A DNA stretch of 64,000 nucleotides. Origin: Oceanimonas marisflavi (GTDB lineage Bacteria; Pseudomonadota; Gammaproteobacteria; Enterobacterales; Aeromonadaceae). The notes beneath the pieces are model-generated. The model saw only the letters and a list, made by a program, of their open reading frames with translations, made no database searches and had not been told where the DNA came from. The number at the start of each line of letters is the position of its first letter. The stretch's first letter is position 1. The translations under genes and the position numbers were made by a program. This document shows, one piece after another, positions 1 to 9,284 of this stretch. The stretch is taken from contig NZ_QAGM01000012.1 in the NCBI RefSeq assembly GCF_003049725.1, forward strand, positions 1 through 64,000. The letters are read 5' to 3'.

Positions 1-226
1 AATCGCGCAAGGCCCGAAGGTCCCCTGCTTTCCCCCGTAGGGCGTATGCGGTATTAGCCGTCGTTTCCAACGGTTATCCCCCTCGACCGGGCAGATCCCC
101 AAGCATTACTCACCCGTCCGCCGCTCGCCGGCAAAAGTAGCAAGCTACTCTCCCGCTGCCGCTCGACTTGCATGTGTTAGGCCTGCCGCCAGCGTTCAAT
201 CTGAGCCATGATCAAACTCTTCAATT
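1..226 (-). rRNA. rrs: 16S ribosomal RNA, 5' end only (gene runs off the left edge)
   Basis: The complement of positions 201-225 reads as the universal 16S 5' end (AGAGTTTGATCATGGCTCAG lies on the minus strand around 203-222), and the sequence leftward continues as 16S helices. Only about the first 226 nt of the gene are present; the rest lies outside the window. The gene lies downstream of gmhB on the same strand, as in the E. coli rrnH locus (gmhB-rrsH). Identification is certain; the exact mature 5' end is uncertain by a few bases. Confidence 0.97.
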
Positions 227-347
227 AAAGACTTGATGCTCAATGAATATCTGAATTGCTGCTATTTCTAGTGCACTTCACAAATCATTGAAAAACAATA
301 TTTTTTGTTTCTCAAACGACTACGAGTGCCCACACAGTTTGCTTGAT

Positions 348-363
348 AAATTGTTAAAGAGCG
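348..363 (-). promoter_or_regulatory. rrn leader boxA antitermination element
   Basis: On the minus strand this reads CGCTCTTTAACAATTT, the boxA core (TGCTCTTTAACA) to which NusB/NusE bind in rRNA antitermination complexes. It sits about 120 nt upstream of the 16S 5' end. The sequence that follows toward 16S, ending GGGCACTCGTAG, is also close to the E. coli rrn leader. Confidence 0.85.
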
Positions 364-392
364 TTGACCGCTTTCGCTGGTCAGGGCTGCGT

Positions 393-420
393 ATTCTACG
401 CAATCCTTTTTGTTCGTCAA
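393..420 (-). promoter_or_regulatory. rrn P2-type promoter
   Basis: Minus-strand -35 TTGACG (415-420), 16-bp spacer and -10 TAGAAT (393-398), about 170 nt upstream of the 16S 5' end and just upstream of boxA. The 16-bp spacer and the position match enterobacterial rrn P2 promoters. Seen directly; activity is inferred. Confidence 0.75.
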
Positions 421-497
421 GCGTTGATTTGAACTTTATGCTGCTCGCTTTCAACCCTTGTGACCGTTGGCGTGTTGCCCCGTGTCAGTGGATGCGC

Positions 498-525
498 ATT
501 ATAGGGAGCCGCGATTTTTGCGCAA
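498..525 (-). promoter_or_regulatory. rrn P1-type promoter with A/T-rich UP-like element
   Basis: Minus-strand -35 TTGCGC (520-525), 16-bp spacer and a consensus -10 TATAAT (498-503), followed by GCGCATCC, a GC-rich discriminator like those that make rrn P1 promoters sensitive to ppGpp/DksA. Positions 531-550, upstream of the -35, are A/T rich and fit an UP element. The spacing to P2 is about 105 bp, as in the tandem rrn promoters of E. coli. The 227-591 gap is fully explained by these leader and promoter elements. Confidence 0.75.
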
Positions 526-591
526 GGGCTTTTTTAAGAAAAACCGTATCCAGAACGCCAAGCGCTCAAAGGTTAACCAAAGAGGTGAAAT

Positions 592-1149
592 TTACCGCGC
601 TTCGGCCAGCTGCCGAGCAAATTCCACCAAAGAAGGATAGACGCTTTTCGCCAGTTTTTCCCCTTCCTCGATAATTTCCTTGCCGGTACGCACCAGCACG
701 GGGTGGCCCACGCCGGCGGCGATAGCCGCCTTCATGTCCGATACCTTGTCCCCCACCATATAGGAAGCGGCCAGATCTATGTTCAGCTCTTTCGCGGCAT
801 CCAGCAGCATGCCCGGCGCCGGCTTGCGGCAGTCGCAGGCTCTGGTGCCGGGGCCGTTACCAGCACTCGGATGATGAGGACAGAAATAGATGCCATCGAG
901 ATCCACGCCCCGGTCGGCCAGGGACCAGTCCATCCATTCGGTCAGGCGCATAAAATCATCTTCGGTAAACATGCCCCGGGCAATGCCCGACTGGTTGGTG
1001 ACCACCACCAGCAGGTAGCCTTTTTCCTTGAGTGAACGAAGGGCGTCGATCACTCCCTCGATAAAGATGAAATCGTCGGAATGGGACACATAACCGCTGT
1101 CCTGGTTGATGACGCCGTCCCGGTCGAGAAAAATCGCTGGCTTTGCCAC
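592..1149 (-). CDS. gmhB: D-glycero-beta-D-manno-heptose 1,7-bisphosphate 7-phosphatase GmhB
   Basis: A 185-residue HAD-superfamily phosphatase that removes the 7-phosphate during ADP-heptose synthesis for the lipopolysaccharide inner core; cytoplasmic. The N-terminal FLDRDGVIN carries the nucleophile and acid/base aspartates. [11 protein letters not shown] is motif II. The CPHHP...CDCRKP block around residues 90-110 is the zinc-binding loop typical of GmhB, and GDKVSDM is the distal Asp motif. Length is normal. It lies 14 nt downstream of the ABC-transporter ATPase gene on the same strand, so it may be the last gene of that operon, and it is followed by the rrn leader. In E. coli gmhB likewise sits between metN and an rrn operon. 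Confidence 0.95.
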   Translation of the reverse strand: MAKPAIFLDRDGVINQDSGYVSHSDDFIFIEGVIDALRSLKEKGYLLVVVTNQSGIARGMFTEDDFMRLTEWMDWSLADRGVDLDGIYFCPHHPSAGNGPGTRACDCRKPAPGMLLDAAKELNIDLAASYMVGDKVSDMKAAIAAGVGHPVLVRTGKEIIEEGEKLAKSVYPSLVEFARQLAEAR

Positions 1150-1163
1150 TGTAATACCTGCCT

Positions 1164-2177
1164 TCAGTCAATCGTTACCGGGCGCATGTTAGCACAGGGC
1201 TGGCGGGCGCCGGAGGCTATTTCTGCGGCGTAATGGCAGGCTACCCTGTGCTCGCCCCCTTGCAGCAAAGGCACTTCCCTGGCGCAACGTTCACCGGCAT
1301 AAGGGCAGCGGGTACGAAAGTGGCAGCCGCTTGGCGGGTTGGCCGGGGACGGCAGCTCGCCGCTCAGCATCATGGGAGCCTGCCGCATTCGCGGATCCGG
1401 CCGGGGAATGGCCGAGATCAGCACTTGAGTATAGGGGTGCCGTGGCTGCCGGTAGAGTTCTTCCGCCGGCGCCTGTTCGACAATGCGCCCCAGATACATG
1501 ACGGCAATATGATCCGAGATGTGCTTGACCACCGACAGATCGTGGGCAATGAACAGCATGGCCAGCCCCCGCTCCTGCTGCAGCGACAACAGCAGGTTGA
1601 GGATCTGCGACTGCACCGATACATCCAGCGCCGACACCGCTTCATCACACACCAGCAGCCGGGGATTGAGCGCCATGGCCCGGGCAATGCCGATGCGCTG
1701 CCGCTGGCCGCCGGAAAACTCATGGGGAAAGCGATCCAGCGCCGAGGCCGGCAGTCCCACCCGCTCCAGTAACTCCGAAGCCCATGCCCGACGTTCGCGC
1801 CAGCTGCCCATTTTGTGAATAACAAAAGGCTCCTGCAACAGGGTGCCTATGGTATGGCGGCCGTTAAGGGATTCCTGAGGGTCCTGAAACACCATCTGCA
1901 TCTGCCGGCGCAGAGGCTGCATTTGCCGGCGGCTGTAGCCGGTGATATCAATGCCGTCATAGATAATGCGCCCGGACGTGGGCTCATCCAGCTTGAGCAG
2001 GGCCCGGGCCAGGGTGGACTTGCCGCAGCCCGACTCCCCCACCAGCCCCAGGGTTTTCCCCGCTTCCAGCTCAAAGCTGACACCGTCCACCGCATACAGG
2101 GTTTTCCCCGCGCGCAGTAGTCCGCCACCCAGGGTAAAGTGCCGGGTCAGCCCGTTCACTTGCAGCAGAGCACTCAT
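1164..2177 (-). CDS. Peptide ABC transporter ATP-binding protein (DppF/OppF type)
   Basis: A 337-residue ABC ATPase that should energise oligopeptide import at the inner membrane. Walker A is GESGCGKST, the signature is FSGGQRQR, and [12 protein letters not shown] is Walker B. The C-terminal oligopeptide-transporter extension contains the cysteine cluster [14 protein letters not shown], typical of OppF/DppF. An open frame extends 103 codons further upstream, but the start used here ([10 protein letters not shown]) matches the family N-terminus and overlaps the stop of the preceding gene by 4 nt (ATGA), which supports translational coupling. Exact substrate is unknown; the linked binding protein suggests a YejABEF-like role. 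Confidence 0.9.
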   Translation of the reverse strand: MSALLQVNGLTRHFTLGGGLLRAGKTLYAVDGVSFELEAGKTLGLVGESGCGKSTLARALLKLDEPTSGRIIYDGIDITGYSRRQMQPLRRQMQMVFQDPQESLNGRHTIGTLLQEPFVIHKMGSWRERRAWASELLERVGLPASALDRFPHEFSGGQRQRIGIARAMALNPRLLVCDEAVSALDVSVQSQILNLLLSLQQERGLAMLFIAHDLSVVKHISDHIAVMYLGRIVEQAPAEELYRQPRHPYTQVLISAIPRPDPRMRQAPMMLSGELPSPANPPSGCHFRTRCPYAGERCAREVPLLQGGEHRVACHYAAEIASGARQPCANMRPVTID

Positions 2178-3154
2178 GACGACAACTCCCGCCAGTGATG
2201 ACACCACACATGATGCACACTGTCCGCCTGCTCCAGTGCCGGCTGGGTGGCACACACCTCGGTGCGGTGAGGGCAGCGGTTGGCAAAACGGCAGCCCGAC
2301 GGCAAGGCTTCCATTGACGGTACCTGACCCCGAATCACCGGCAGCTCGGTCTTGCCCGGCCGATCCAGCCGCGGTATGGATGCCAGTAAACCGCGGGTAT
2401 AGGGGTGCCGGGGACGCTCGAAAATATCCAGCACGCTGGCCTGCTCGGCACTTCGCCCGGCGTACATTACCAGTACCTGATCGCAAATCTGGGCCACCAC
2501 CCCCAGATCATGGGTAATAAAGATCACCGCCATGTTGTTTTGCTGCTGCAGCTCACGAATAAGGTGCAGGATCTGCGCCTGTATGGTCACGTCCAGCGCG
2601 GTGGTGGGTTCGTCGCAGATAAGCAACTCCGGCTCGCAGGCCAGCGCCATGGCGATCATCACCCGCTGGCGCATGCCGCCGGAAAGCTGATGCGGGTAGG
2701 CAGACAGCCGGGCCTCGGCTTCCGGTATGCCCACCCGGCGCAGCATGGTCAGGGCCGCCTGCCGGCGCTGATTTTTGTTCAGCTCCGGCCGGTGCAGTTC
2801 ATATACCTCCATCAGCTGGCGGCCCACGGTATGTACCGGGTTGAGGGCGGTCATCGGCTCCTGAAAGATCATGGCGATCTTGTTGCCCCGCAGCCGGTAG
2901 CGCTGTTGCGGGTCCAGAGTGAGCAAATCTTTCCCCTGAAACAGCGCCTGGCCGCCTTCCACCCTGCCCGCCGGTTGCGGCAGCAGGCCCAGCAGGCTGA
3001 GAGCGGTGACGCTCTTGCCACAGCCGGACTCCCCCACCAGCCCCAGGGTCTGCCCCGGCGCCAGCGAAAAGCTGACATCATCCACCACGCGAAAACAGCC
3101 CGCTTCGGTGGTAAAGCTCACTGCCAGGTTATTGACCTCCAGCAGCCCCCCCAT
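2174..3154 (-). CDS. Peptide ABC transporter ATP-binding protein (DppD/OppD type)
   Basis: A 326-residue ATPase partner of the downstream DppF-like subunit. Walker A is GESGCGKSV, the signature is LSGGMRQR, and [12 protein letters not shown] is Walker B. The C-terminal [14 protein letters not shown] cluster is the usual DppD/OppD cysteine motif. The frame starts at the base where the binding-protein gene ends (TAATG-type 1-nt overlap) and its stop overlaps the next gene by 4 nt. In E. coli Yej the two ATPases are fused in YejF; here they are separate genes. Confidence 0.9.
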   Translation of the reverse strand: MGGLLEVNNLAVSFTTEAGCFRVVDDVSFSLAPGQTLGLVGESGCGKSVTALSLLGLLPQPAGRVEGGQALFQGKDLLTLDPQQRYRLRGNKIAMIFQEPMTALNPVHTVGRQLMEVYELHRPELNKNQRRQAALTMLRRVGIPEAEARLSAYPHQLSGGMRQRVMIAMALACEPELLICDEPTTALDVTIQAQILHLIRELQQQNNMAVIFITHDLGVVAQICDQVLVMYAGRSAEQASVLDIFERPRHPYTRGLLASIPRLDRPGKTELPVIRGQVPSMEALPSGCRFANRCPHRTEVCATQPALEQADSVHHVWCHHWRELSS

Positions 3155-4956
3155 CAGCTTGCAGGCCTCCGCCAGGTTTCCACCACCTCCAATACCGGCT
3201 CATAGCGCTTGCCGCCGGCCTTGATCTCGGCCTTTTGCTGCTGGTCTATCCAGAACAGGCCACCGGTGCTGTGGGGGTAGCCTTCCATCGGCCAGAACAG
3301 GGACGGCGAACGCTGGGTGCCCTTGCTCTCGGGCAACTTCACATAACGCCAGTAGGCTTCACGGGTATAGGGCACCTGATAGCCGGGAATAAAGATGGCC
3401 AGCTCGTGCACCCGGCGCTGGATTTGCCGGGAGATGGCCGCCTTGGCATCCAGATCCATGGTGCGCCGGTACTGCTCTATCAGGGTATCCAGCTCCTGAT
3501 CGCTGATATTGAACAGGTTGTTGGTCTGAGGCTTGTTGGCATTGAGGGAGTGAAAGAACTCCCAGTATTGCGGGTAAAGGCCACCGCCGCTCCAGCCCAG
3601 CCAGGCCGCCTCGTGTTTTTTCTCCAGCATGACCTTGAAGCCGGTGGCGCCGTCCACCAGGTTCAGCTGCAGATCCAGCCCGGCCTTGCGCGCCTCTTCC
3701 CGCAGAATGGCCAGACGGGCGGTGTGCTCCTGAGTGGTGTAGGTCACCGCCAGACTAAGCCGATCGCCCTCGGCGTTCAGCAGAATGCCGCCAGGCCCCT
3801 GGCGGTCATAGCCGGCCTCGGCAAACAAGGCACGGGCCTGTTGAATATCGTACTCCCGGGCGCGAATGTCGTAGTCGGTAAAGTCGCCATAGCCAGTGCC
3901 AAAGCCGTGCATGCGCTCATAGTCACCGCGCAGTATGGTATCGAGCATGCGCTGCATGTTGATGGCATGAGCAATGCCCTGACGCACCCGTACATCCGCC
4001 AATCTCGGATGAGCGGTATTAAGATGCAGCCCCTGAGCACCCTGGCGCATTTCGTTATAGAACCAGATGCGGTTAATCAGGCCATTGCGGTATTCGGGAG
4101 TGTCGGTCTTGTCGTGCCACCACTCCGGCAGGATCAGCCCGAAGGTATCCACGTCACCGCGCAGAAAGTGCCGGTAGGCGATATTGAGATCCCGCACCAC
4201 GGTGAGCCGGATTTCATCCACATTAAACCTGTGTTTGTAATAGGTGAGATCATTGCCCCACCAGTCATCCAGGCGGGTAAAGGTAATGGAGCGGCCCCGC
4301 TTCACGTCGCTGATCACATAGGCCCCGGTCACCGGCACCACTTCCCAGTTGTAGCGGCGCACCCAGTCTTCGCTCATTTCATAAAAATGCTCGGGCTGGG
4401 GCACCAGCCCCACTGTGTTGAGCAGCTCGCGCCGGCTCTTGGGGCTGCCGGCAGTGACAGAAATGGTGTAATCGTCGTATTTGGTAACGTCGGTGATTTC
4501 TTCGGTGAAGTAGTTGTTGTACCAAGGGGCGCGGATCACCTTGGAGCGCATAAACTCCAGGGCGAACAGATAATCGTCGGCGGTCACCGGCTCACCGTCG
4601 GACCAGCGCGCCGCCGGGTTCAACTTGAAGTACATGGTGCGGTTGTCATCACCAAAGGCCCAGTGAGTGGCCAGGGCGGGAATGGGATTTTCGGTGTCGG
4701 GGTGCAGGCCGTACAGCCCAAGCTGATTTTCCAGCACAAAAGAACGGAACGAGGTATTGGAGTCGGGCCCCACGGTGCGAAAGGTAAGCGGAAAGCTCAT
4801 CATCGTCATGTTGAAGCGCCCGCCTCGTTTGGCTTCAGGCGAAGCAAAAATGGGATCCTCATGGTTGGTTTCCCATGCCAGATTATCGGGCAGCTCCGCC
4901 GCCTGCAGGCCCAGCGCCAGCCCCAGCGTGGTCAGCATCACCAGTAGTTTATTCAT
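3154..4956 (-). CDS. Extracellular solute-binding protein, YejA-like peptide/microcin C family
   Basis: A 600-residue SBP_bac_5-family periplasmic binding protein. The first ~20 residues form a Sec signal peptide with likely cleavage after GLQA. The long N-terminal region (EDPIFASPEAKRGG, then SFPLTFRTVGPDSN), the WSDGEPVTADDYLFALE segment and the length all resemble YejA-type proteins, which run longer than DppA/OppA (about 535 aa). The protein should deliver peptides or peptide-like compounds to the permeases encoded just upstream. It sits centrally in a five-gene operon with 12 nt to the preceding permease gene. Family membership is firm; substrate is inference. Confidence 0.88.
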   Translation of the reverse strand: MNKLLVMLTTLGLALGLQAAELPDNLAWETNHEDPIFASPEAKRGGRFNMTMMSFPLTFRTVGPDSNTSFRSFVLENQLGLYGLHPDTENPIPALATHWAFGDDNRTMYFKLNPAARWSDGEPVTADDYLFALEFMRSKVIRAPWYNNYFTEEITDVTKYDDYTISVTAGSPKSRRELLNTVGLVPQPEHFYEMSEDWVRRYNWEVVPVTGAYVISDVKRGRSITFTRLDDWWGNDLTYYKHRFNVDEIRLTVVRDLNIAYRHFLRGDVDTFGLILPEWWHDKTDTPEYRNGLINRIWFYNEMRQGAQGLHLNTAHPRLADVRVRQGIAHAINMQRMLDTILRGDYERMHGFGTGYGDFTDYDIRAREYDIQQARALFAEAGYDRQGPGGILLNAEGDRLSLAVTYTTQEHTARLAILREEARKAGLDLQLNLVDGATGFKVMLEKKHEAAWLGWSGGGLYPQYWEFFHSLNANKPQTNNLFNISDQELDTLIEQYRRTMDLDAKAAISRQIQRRVHELAIFIPGYQVPYTREAYWRYVKLPESKGTQRSPSLFWPMEGYPHSTGGLFWIDQQQKAEIKAGGKRYEPVLEVVETWRRPAS

Positions 4957-4968
4957 CGCAGTCCCTGC

Positions 4969-6015
4969 CTATTCGTAACGAGAAAAATGTTTGGGATCAA
5001 AGGCCTCACGAATGGCCTCACCGATAAAGGAAACGTTAATCAGCACCAGCGACACCGCCGTGACCACAGAGGCCACTATCCAGGGGGAGTCCAGGTGGTT
5101 CACGCCCTGACGCAGCAGCTCGCCCCAGCTGGGCGTGGGTGGCGGCAGGCCAAAACCCAGGTAATCGAGCGCCGTGAGCAACGAAATATTGGCCACCACG
5201 GTAAAGGGCGCCAGGGTCACGATCATCATCAGGGTATTGGGCAGAATGTGGTGCACGATAATGCGCACCGTGCCCGCCCCCTGGGCCCGGGCCGCCAGCA
5301 CATAGTCCCGGGCCTTTTCCTTGTAGGTCAGGGTGCGCATGTACCAGGTAATACCCATCCAGCCAAACAACACGTTGATGGCCACAAACAGGGCAAAGTT
5401 GGGCTGGGTGATCGACACCAGTATCATGATCACGTACAGGAACGGCACCTGGGACCAGATTTCGATAAAGCGCTGAAACAGCAGATCAAAGCGCCCGCCC
5501 CAAAAGCCCATCAGGCAACCAAGCATCACGCCGATCACATAGCTGGCGGTAAGCGCAATAAAGGCAAAACCCACGGCGGTGCGAAAGCCGTAAACCAGGC
5601 GCGCCACTATGTCCCGCCCCGAGCTGTCGGTTCCGAGAAAATGCCGGCTTTCCACGCTGGGGGCCGTGGGCGGATAACCGTTGCCGCTGTAGTCCTGCTC
5701 ATAAGGGCTCCAGGGCACCAGGGGCAGCAGCACCCAGTTGCCGGGCTGTTCATCCAGCACTCGCTTTAATTCCCGGTAATCGGTTTCGTACTGGTAACCA
5801 AGGCCAAAGGTGTCGCCGGTGATCACGGCCCCGTAGGTGGGAAAATACAGCTCGCCCTCGTACTTCACCAGCAGGGCCCGGTTGCTGACCCACAGCTCGG
5901 CGGCGGCGGCCAGCAGCACCATCACCATAAAAATGATAAAGGCGTAATAGCCGCGTTTGATGCTGCGAAAGCGGCGCAGTTTCTTTTTGGTGACATCGGA
6001 AAGCAGTCTAGCCAT
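4969..6015 (-). CDS. Peptide ABC transporter permease (YejE/DppC type)
   Basis: A 348-residue inner-membrane permease. One transmembrane helix near residues 25-45 is followed by a ~100-residue periplasmic segment, a hallmark of YejE-like and OppC-like subunits, and then five more helices. The EAA loop reads ARDYVLAARAQGAGTVRIIV and contacts the ATPases. The end is HFSRYE. The start codon overlaps the end of the upstream permease gene by 8 nt, so the two are probably translated together. Confidence 0.9.
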   Translation of the reverse strand: MARLLSDVTKKKLRRFRSIKRGYYAFIIFMVMVLLAAAAELWVSNRALLVKYEGELYFPTYGAVITGDTFGLGYQYETDYRELKRVLDEQPGNWVLLPLVPWSPYEQDYSGNGYPPTAPSVESRHFLGTDSSGRDIVARLVYGFRTAVGFAFIALTASYVIGVMLGCLMGFWGGRFDLLFQRFIEIWSQVPFLYVIMILVSITQPNFALFVAINVLFGWMGITWYMRTLTYKEKARDYVLAARAQGAGTVRIIVHHILPNTLMMIVTLAPFTVVANISLLTALDYLGFGLPPPTPSWGELLRQGVNHLDSPWIVASVVTAVSLVLINVSFIGEAIREAFDPKHFSRYE

Positions 6016-7027
6016 CGAACCTCACTCGCGGATCCACCAGCGCCACGCAGATGTCCGACAATATATTGCCCAGCAGCATCAGCAGCGAGGTCACCGCCAG
6101 TATGCCCATCACCACCGGGTAGTCCCGCTCCACCACCGCCTCGTAACCCAGCAGCCCGAGGCCGTCGATATTAAAGATCACCTCAATCAGGAAAGAGCCG
6201 GCAAAAAACACCGAAATCACGTTGCCAAAGTGGCTGGCAATGGGGATCAGGCTGTTGCGCAGGGCATGGCGGGTGACCGCCTTGCCAAAGGGCAGCCCCT
6301 TGGCCACGGCGGTGCGTACATAATCCGCCGACAGATTTTCCATCAGGCTGTTTTTCATGGTCATGGTCAGCACGGCGAAATCACCGATGGCATAGGCAAT
6401 GAGCGGCAGCAGGGCATGATGAAACAGATTGAGGGTTTTGGGCCAGAAGCCTTCCAGATAGTAGAAGTCGTCCCCCACAAAGCCGCCCATGGGAAACCAG
6501 CCCAGCTGAAAGGCGAACACCGTCAGCAGAAAAATGCCCACCACATAGGCCGGCAGGGCATAGCCGGCGTAGATAAACATGGAGCTGATGCTGTCGAACC
6601 GGCTGTTGTGCCTGAGCGCCTTGAGAATGCCCAGCGGAATGGACACCAGATAACTGAGAATAAAGGTGCTGATGCCGAAAAAGGCCGACACCGGCAGCCG
6701 CTCCTGGATCAGTTCCCACACCGGCAGGTAGTAGCGGGTGGACTCCCCCAGATCGAGCCGCACCAGTTTGCCCAGCCAGTCCAGATAGGCCTCGCCCACC
6801 GGCTTGTCGAGACCGTAAAAGGCCTTGAGCTCCTCAATCTGCTCGGTAGACAGCACCTGCCCGCCCCGGCTGCTCTGGCTGAATTCGCTGCCCGCCAGCT
6901 GGCTTTCCATCAGCATGCGCTCCACCGGCCCCCCGGGCACAAAGCGGGTAATGGCGAACACCACCAGAGTAATGCCGAGAAAGGTGGGGATCAGCAGCAA
7001 TAATCGACGCAGAAAATACTGGCCCAT
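6008..7027 (-). CDS. Peptide ABC transporter permease (YejB/DppB type)
   Basis: A 339-residue permease and the first gene of the operon. It starts with MGQYFLRRLLLLIPTFLG, the typical DppB/YejB first helix, and contains the EAA motif (DYVRTAVAKGLPFGKAV). The open frame continues 21 codons upstream, but the chosen ATG is preceded by AAGGA at suitable spacing and matches the family start. It should pair with the YejE-like subunit as the membrane channel. No strong sigma-70 promoter was found immediately upstream; the intergenic gap is occupied by a palindromic repeat. Confidence 0.9.
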   Translation of the reverse strand: MGQYFLRRLLLLIPTFLGITLVVFAITRFVPGGPVERMLMESQLAGSEFSQSSRGGQVLSTEQIEELKAFYGLDKPVGEAYLDWLGKLVRLDLGESTRYYLPVWELIQERLPVSAFFGISTFILSYLVSIPLGILKALRHNSRFDSISSMFIYAGYALPAYVVGIFLLTVFAFQLGWFPMGGFVGDDFYYLEGFWPKTLNLFHHALLPLIAYAIGDFAVLTMTMKNSLMENLSADYVRTAVAKGLPFGKAVTRHALRNSLIPIASHFGNVISVFFAGSFLIEVIFNIDGLGLLGYEAVVERDYPVVMGILAVTSLLMLLGNILSDICVALVDPRVRFDG

Positions 7028-7124
7028 TGTATTCCTTGTGTTCGTTCCCTGAAAAAGGATTAGTGGCTGCCGGTTGATCGTACCCGGCAAAGCGCATCAG
7101 CAAGCAGACCCGGCGTACCGTGAA

Positions 7125-7315
7125 TCGACAGCAGGGTTACCTGCGCCGACACGCTTCGATCCATGCCACTTATCTGTAAAACCTGCTGCGAACATACTAA
7201 ATGTTCGGTCAGGCTTTACAGATTCGTCACGGCGAGCAAGCTCGCCCCATGGGCGCTCGGCAAATGCCATCCCTGGCATTTGACGGTCGGCTCCGGCAAT
7301 CCCTGCTGCCGCTTC
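7125..7315. repeat. Modular palindromic intergenic repeat, family 1, copy A
   Basis: Outer arms are CAGCAGGGTTAC (7129-7140) and its near-complement GGCAATCCCTGCTG (around 7295-7308). Between them lie nested hairpins: a 45-bp dyad around AACATACTAAATGTT (about 7171-7215), GGCGAGCAAGCTCGCC (about 7231-7246), and CAAATGCCATCCCTGGCATTTG (7261-7282). The same modules recur in other gaps of this window. This element fills most of the gap between the peptide-transporter operon and metN (7028-7584); the remainder is the metN promoter region. Confidence 0.8.
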
Positions 7316-7467
7316 ACCTTGCAGGCCTTCCACAGTTAGACCAACAGCCGGGTCTTATAATGCCAGCTTACGGCTTATGCTGTTCTTTTTCATCCTATAT
7401 CAAGGCATTGCAAAAGGGGCAAGACAGAGACCCTTTTTCATTCTCGCAGCATCACGGGAAATACTCG

Positions 7468-7498
7468 TTGACTCGGACGTCCAGACGGCTTAGCATCC
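7468..7498 (+). promoter_or_regulatory. metNIQ promoter with MetJ-like operator in the spacer
   Basis: A sigma-70-like promoter, TTGACT (7468-7473), 17-bp spacer, TAGCAT (7491-7496), lies about 90 nt before metN. The spacer contains two adjacent 8-mers, GGACGTCC (7475-7482) and AGACGGCT (7483-7490), that match the met box AGACGTCT at 6/8 and 7/8 positions. MetJ binds tandem met boxes with S-adenosylmethionine to repress methionine genes, so occupancy would block this promoter. Motif seen directly; regulation inferred. Confidence 0.6.
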
Positions 7499-7584
7499 TC
7501 TGCCATTAGTCATGGTTTCATGACTTGTCCCTGTTCTTGCGCTGTTTATACAGTGGATAACCATACCGGAAGGCCCATCCTCCG

Positions 7585-8628
7585 ATGATCAAACTAACCA
7601 ATATCACCAAGCGCTACGGAGCGGGCGAGAATGCCGTTCACGCCGTTAAAAACGTCGATCTGGAGGTTGCCGCCGGCCAGATCATGGGCGTTATCGGCGA
7701 ATCCGGAGCCGGCAAAAGCACCCTGATCCGTTGCGTCAACCTGCTGGAACGCCCCACCGAGGGCCGGGTATATGTGGACGGCCAGGATCTGACCGCCATG
7801 GGCGGCACCGAGCTGTCCCGCGCCCGTCGCAATATCGGCATGATTTTCCAGCACTTCAACCTGCTGTCATCCCGCACCGTGTTCGACAACGTGGCCCTGC
7901 CGCTGGAGCTGGCGGGCAACTCAAAGGCCGAGATCAGACAGCGGGTAAACGAGCTGCTGGAGCTGGTGGGCCTGTCCCATCGCGCCCATGCCTATCCCAA
8001 TGCCCTGTCGGGCGGTCAGAAGCAACGGGTAGCCATCGCCCGGGCCCTGGCCCCGGCACCCAAGGTACTGCTGTGTGACGAGGCCACCTCGGCACTGGAT
8101 CCACAAACCACCCAGTCCATTCTGGCACTGCTGAAAGACATCAACCAGCGTCTGGGCCTGACCATACTACTGATCACCCACGAAATGCAGGTGGTGAAGT
8201 CCATCTGTGACCGGGTGGCCATTATCAACGACGGCGAGCTGGTAGAGCAGGGGGAAGTTGCCTGGTTCTTTGCCAATGCCCGGACCGAGCTGGCGCAACG
8301 TTTTATCGCCTCCACCATTCATCTGGACATTCCCGATGAATACCAGGCCCGGCTGTCCGCCGAGCCGGTGGCCGGCGCCCTGCCTCTGGTGCGGCTGGGC
8401 TTTACCGGCGAGACCGTGGATACGCCACTGATCTCCATTCTCAGCCGCGAGCTGAACGTGGATGTCACCATTCTCAGCGCCGACATCGAATACGCCGGCG
8501 GTGTGAAATTTGGCTTTATGCTGGCCGAGCTGGACGGTGCGCCTGAACAGACTCAGGCCGCCATCGCTTATTTGGAAGAACACAAAATTCAGGTGGAGTT
8601 ACTCGGTTATGTCCGACGCCATGATTAA
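7585..8628 (+). CDS. metN: D/L-methionine ABC transporter ATP-binding protein MetN
   Basis: A 347-residue ATPase of the methionine uptake transporter. Walker A is GESGAGKST (residues ~38-46), the signature is LSGGQKQR, and [11 protein letters not shown] is Walker B. The C-terminal ~80 residues form the ACT-like NIL domain, which in E. coli binds methionine and causes trans-inhibition. Length equals the E. coli protein (343 aa) within a few residues. First gene of metNIQ; the MetJ-like promoter lies upstream. metI begins inside its last 20 nt. Confidence 0.96.
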   Translation: MIKLTNITKRYGAGENAVHAVKNVDLEVAAGQIMGVIGESGAGKSTLIRCVNLLERPTEGRVYVDGQDLTAMGGTELSRARRNIGMIFQHFNLLSSRTVFDNVALPLELAGNSKAEIRQRVNELLELVGLSHRAHAYPNALSGGQKQRVAIARALAPAPKVLLCDEATSALDPQTTQSILALLKDINQRLGLTILLITHEMQVVKSICDRVAIINDGELVEQGEVAWFFANARTELAQRFIASTIHLDIPDEYQARLSAEPVAGALPLVRLGFTGETVDTPLISILSRELNVDVTILSADIEYAGGVKFGFMLAELDGAPEQTQAAIAYLEEHKIQVELLGYVRRHD

Positions 8629-9262
8629 TCTGCTGCTCTCGGCACTCTGGGAGACCCTGGTCATGACCTTTGGCTCGGGTGCCATCGCCTGCGCCCTGGG
8701 CCTGCCACTGGGCATTGCCCTGCACGTGAGCAAGCCCGGCCAGATCTGGGAAAACAAGGCCTTTAACAAGATTCTGGGCACAGTGGTCAACATCGGGCGC
8801 TCCGTGCCCTTTATCATTTTGCTGGTGGCCATTATTCCCTTTACCCGCATGGTGGTGGGCACCAGTATCGGTACCTGGGCGGCGGTAGTGCCGCTTACCG
8901 TGGCCGCCATTCCCTTTGTGGCCCGGCTGATGGAAGGGGCGCTGATGGAAGTGCCGTCCGGGCTGGTGGAAGCGGCCCAGGCCATGGGGGCGCGCCGGCT
9001 GCAGATCGTATACAAGGTGCTGCTGCCCGAGGCCCTGCCGGGTATGCTCAACGGCATCATCATCACCCTGGTGACCCTGGTCAACTATTCGGCCATGGCC
9101 GGTGCCGTGGGCGGCGGCGGCCTGGGAGACGTGGGCATTCGCTACGGCTACCAGCGTTTTGATCCGCAAATCATGCTGATCACGGTCGTGATTCTGGTGG
9201 TGCTGGTACAAATCATTCAGAGCGTCGGCGAACGGCTGGTGGCTCATCTGGATCGTCGCTGA
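8609..9262 (+). CDS. metI: Methionine ABC transporter permease MetI
   Basis: A 217-residue inner-membrane permease (E. coli MetI: 217 aa) with five predicted helices and the EAA loop [20 protein letters not shown]. The chosen ATG (MSDAMINLL) lies 20 nt inside metN and has GGAG about 11 nt upstream; a longer open frame reaching 8510 is rejected because it would add 33 unrelated residues over metN. An alternative ATG 12 nt downstream would remove four residues. The overlap suggests translational coupling. Confidence 0.95.
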   Translation: MSDAMINLLLSALWETLVMTFGSGAIACALGLPLGIALHVSKPGQIWENKAFNKILGTVVNIGRSVPFIILLVAIIPFTRMVVGTSIGTWAAVVPLTVAAIPFVARLMEGALMEVPSGLVEAAQAMGARRLQIVYKVLLPEALPGMLNGIIITLVTLVNYSAMAGAVGGGGLGDVGIRYGYQRFDPQIMLITVVILVVLVQIIQSVGERLVAHLDRR

Positions 9263-9284
9263 TTTATTTAACAAGGAGATCATC

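Noticed and set aside
288-674. 128-codon plus-strand frame in the rrn leader
   Set aside because: It is antisense to the rrn promoters, boxA and the end of gmhB, and encodes nothing recognisable.
2178-2486. 103-codon N-terminal extension of the DppF-like ATPase
   Set aside because: The extension overlaps the DppD-like gene in another frame and has no match to ABC ATPases; the ATGA-coupled start is preferred.
7201-7509. Open frames through repeat regions (for example 7201-7509, 22444-22659, 36736-36942, 37519-37815) giving peptides with MPSLAFDGR or MPGMAFxER
   Set aside because: These arise from reading the ATGCCAGGGATGGCAT hairpin of the family 1 repeat; the peptides share only the repeat and have no ribosome site or domain. 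They are likely to be mis-annotated as hypothetical proteins.
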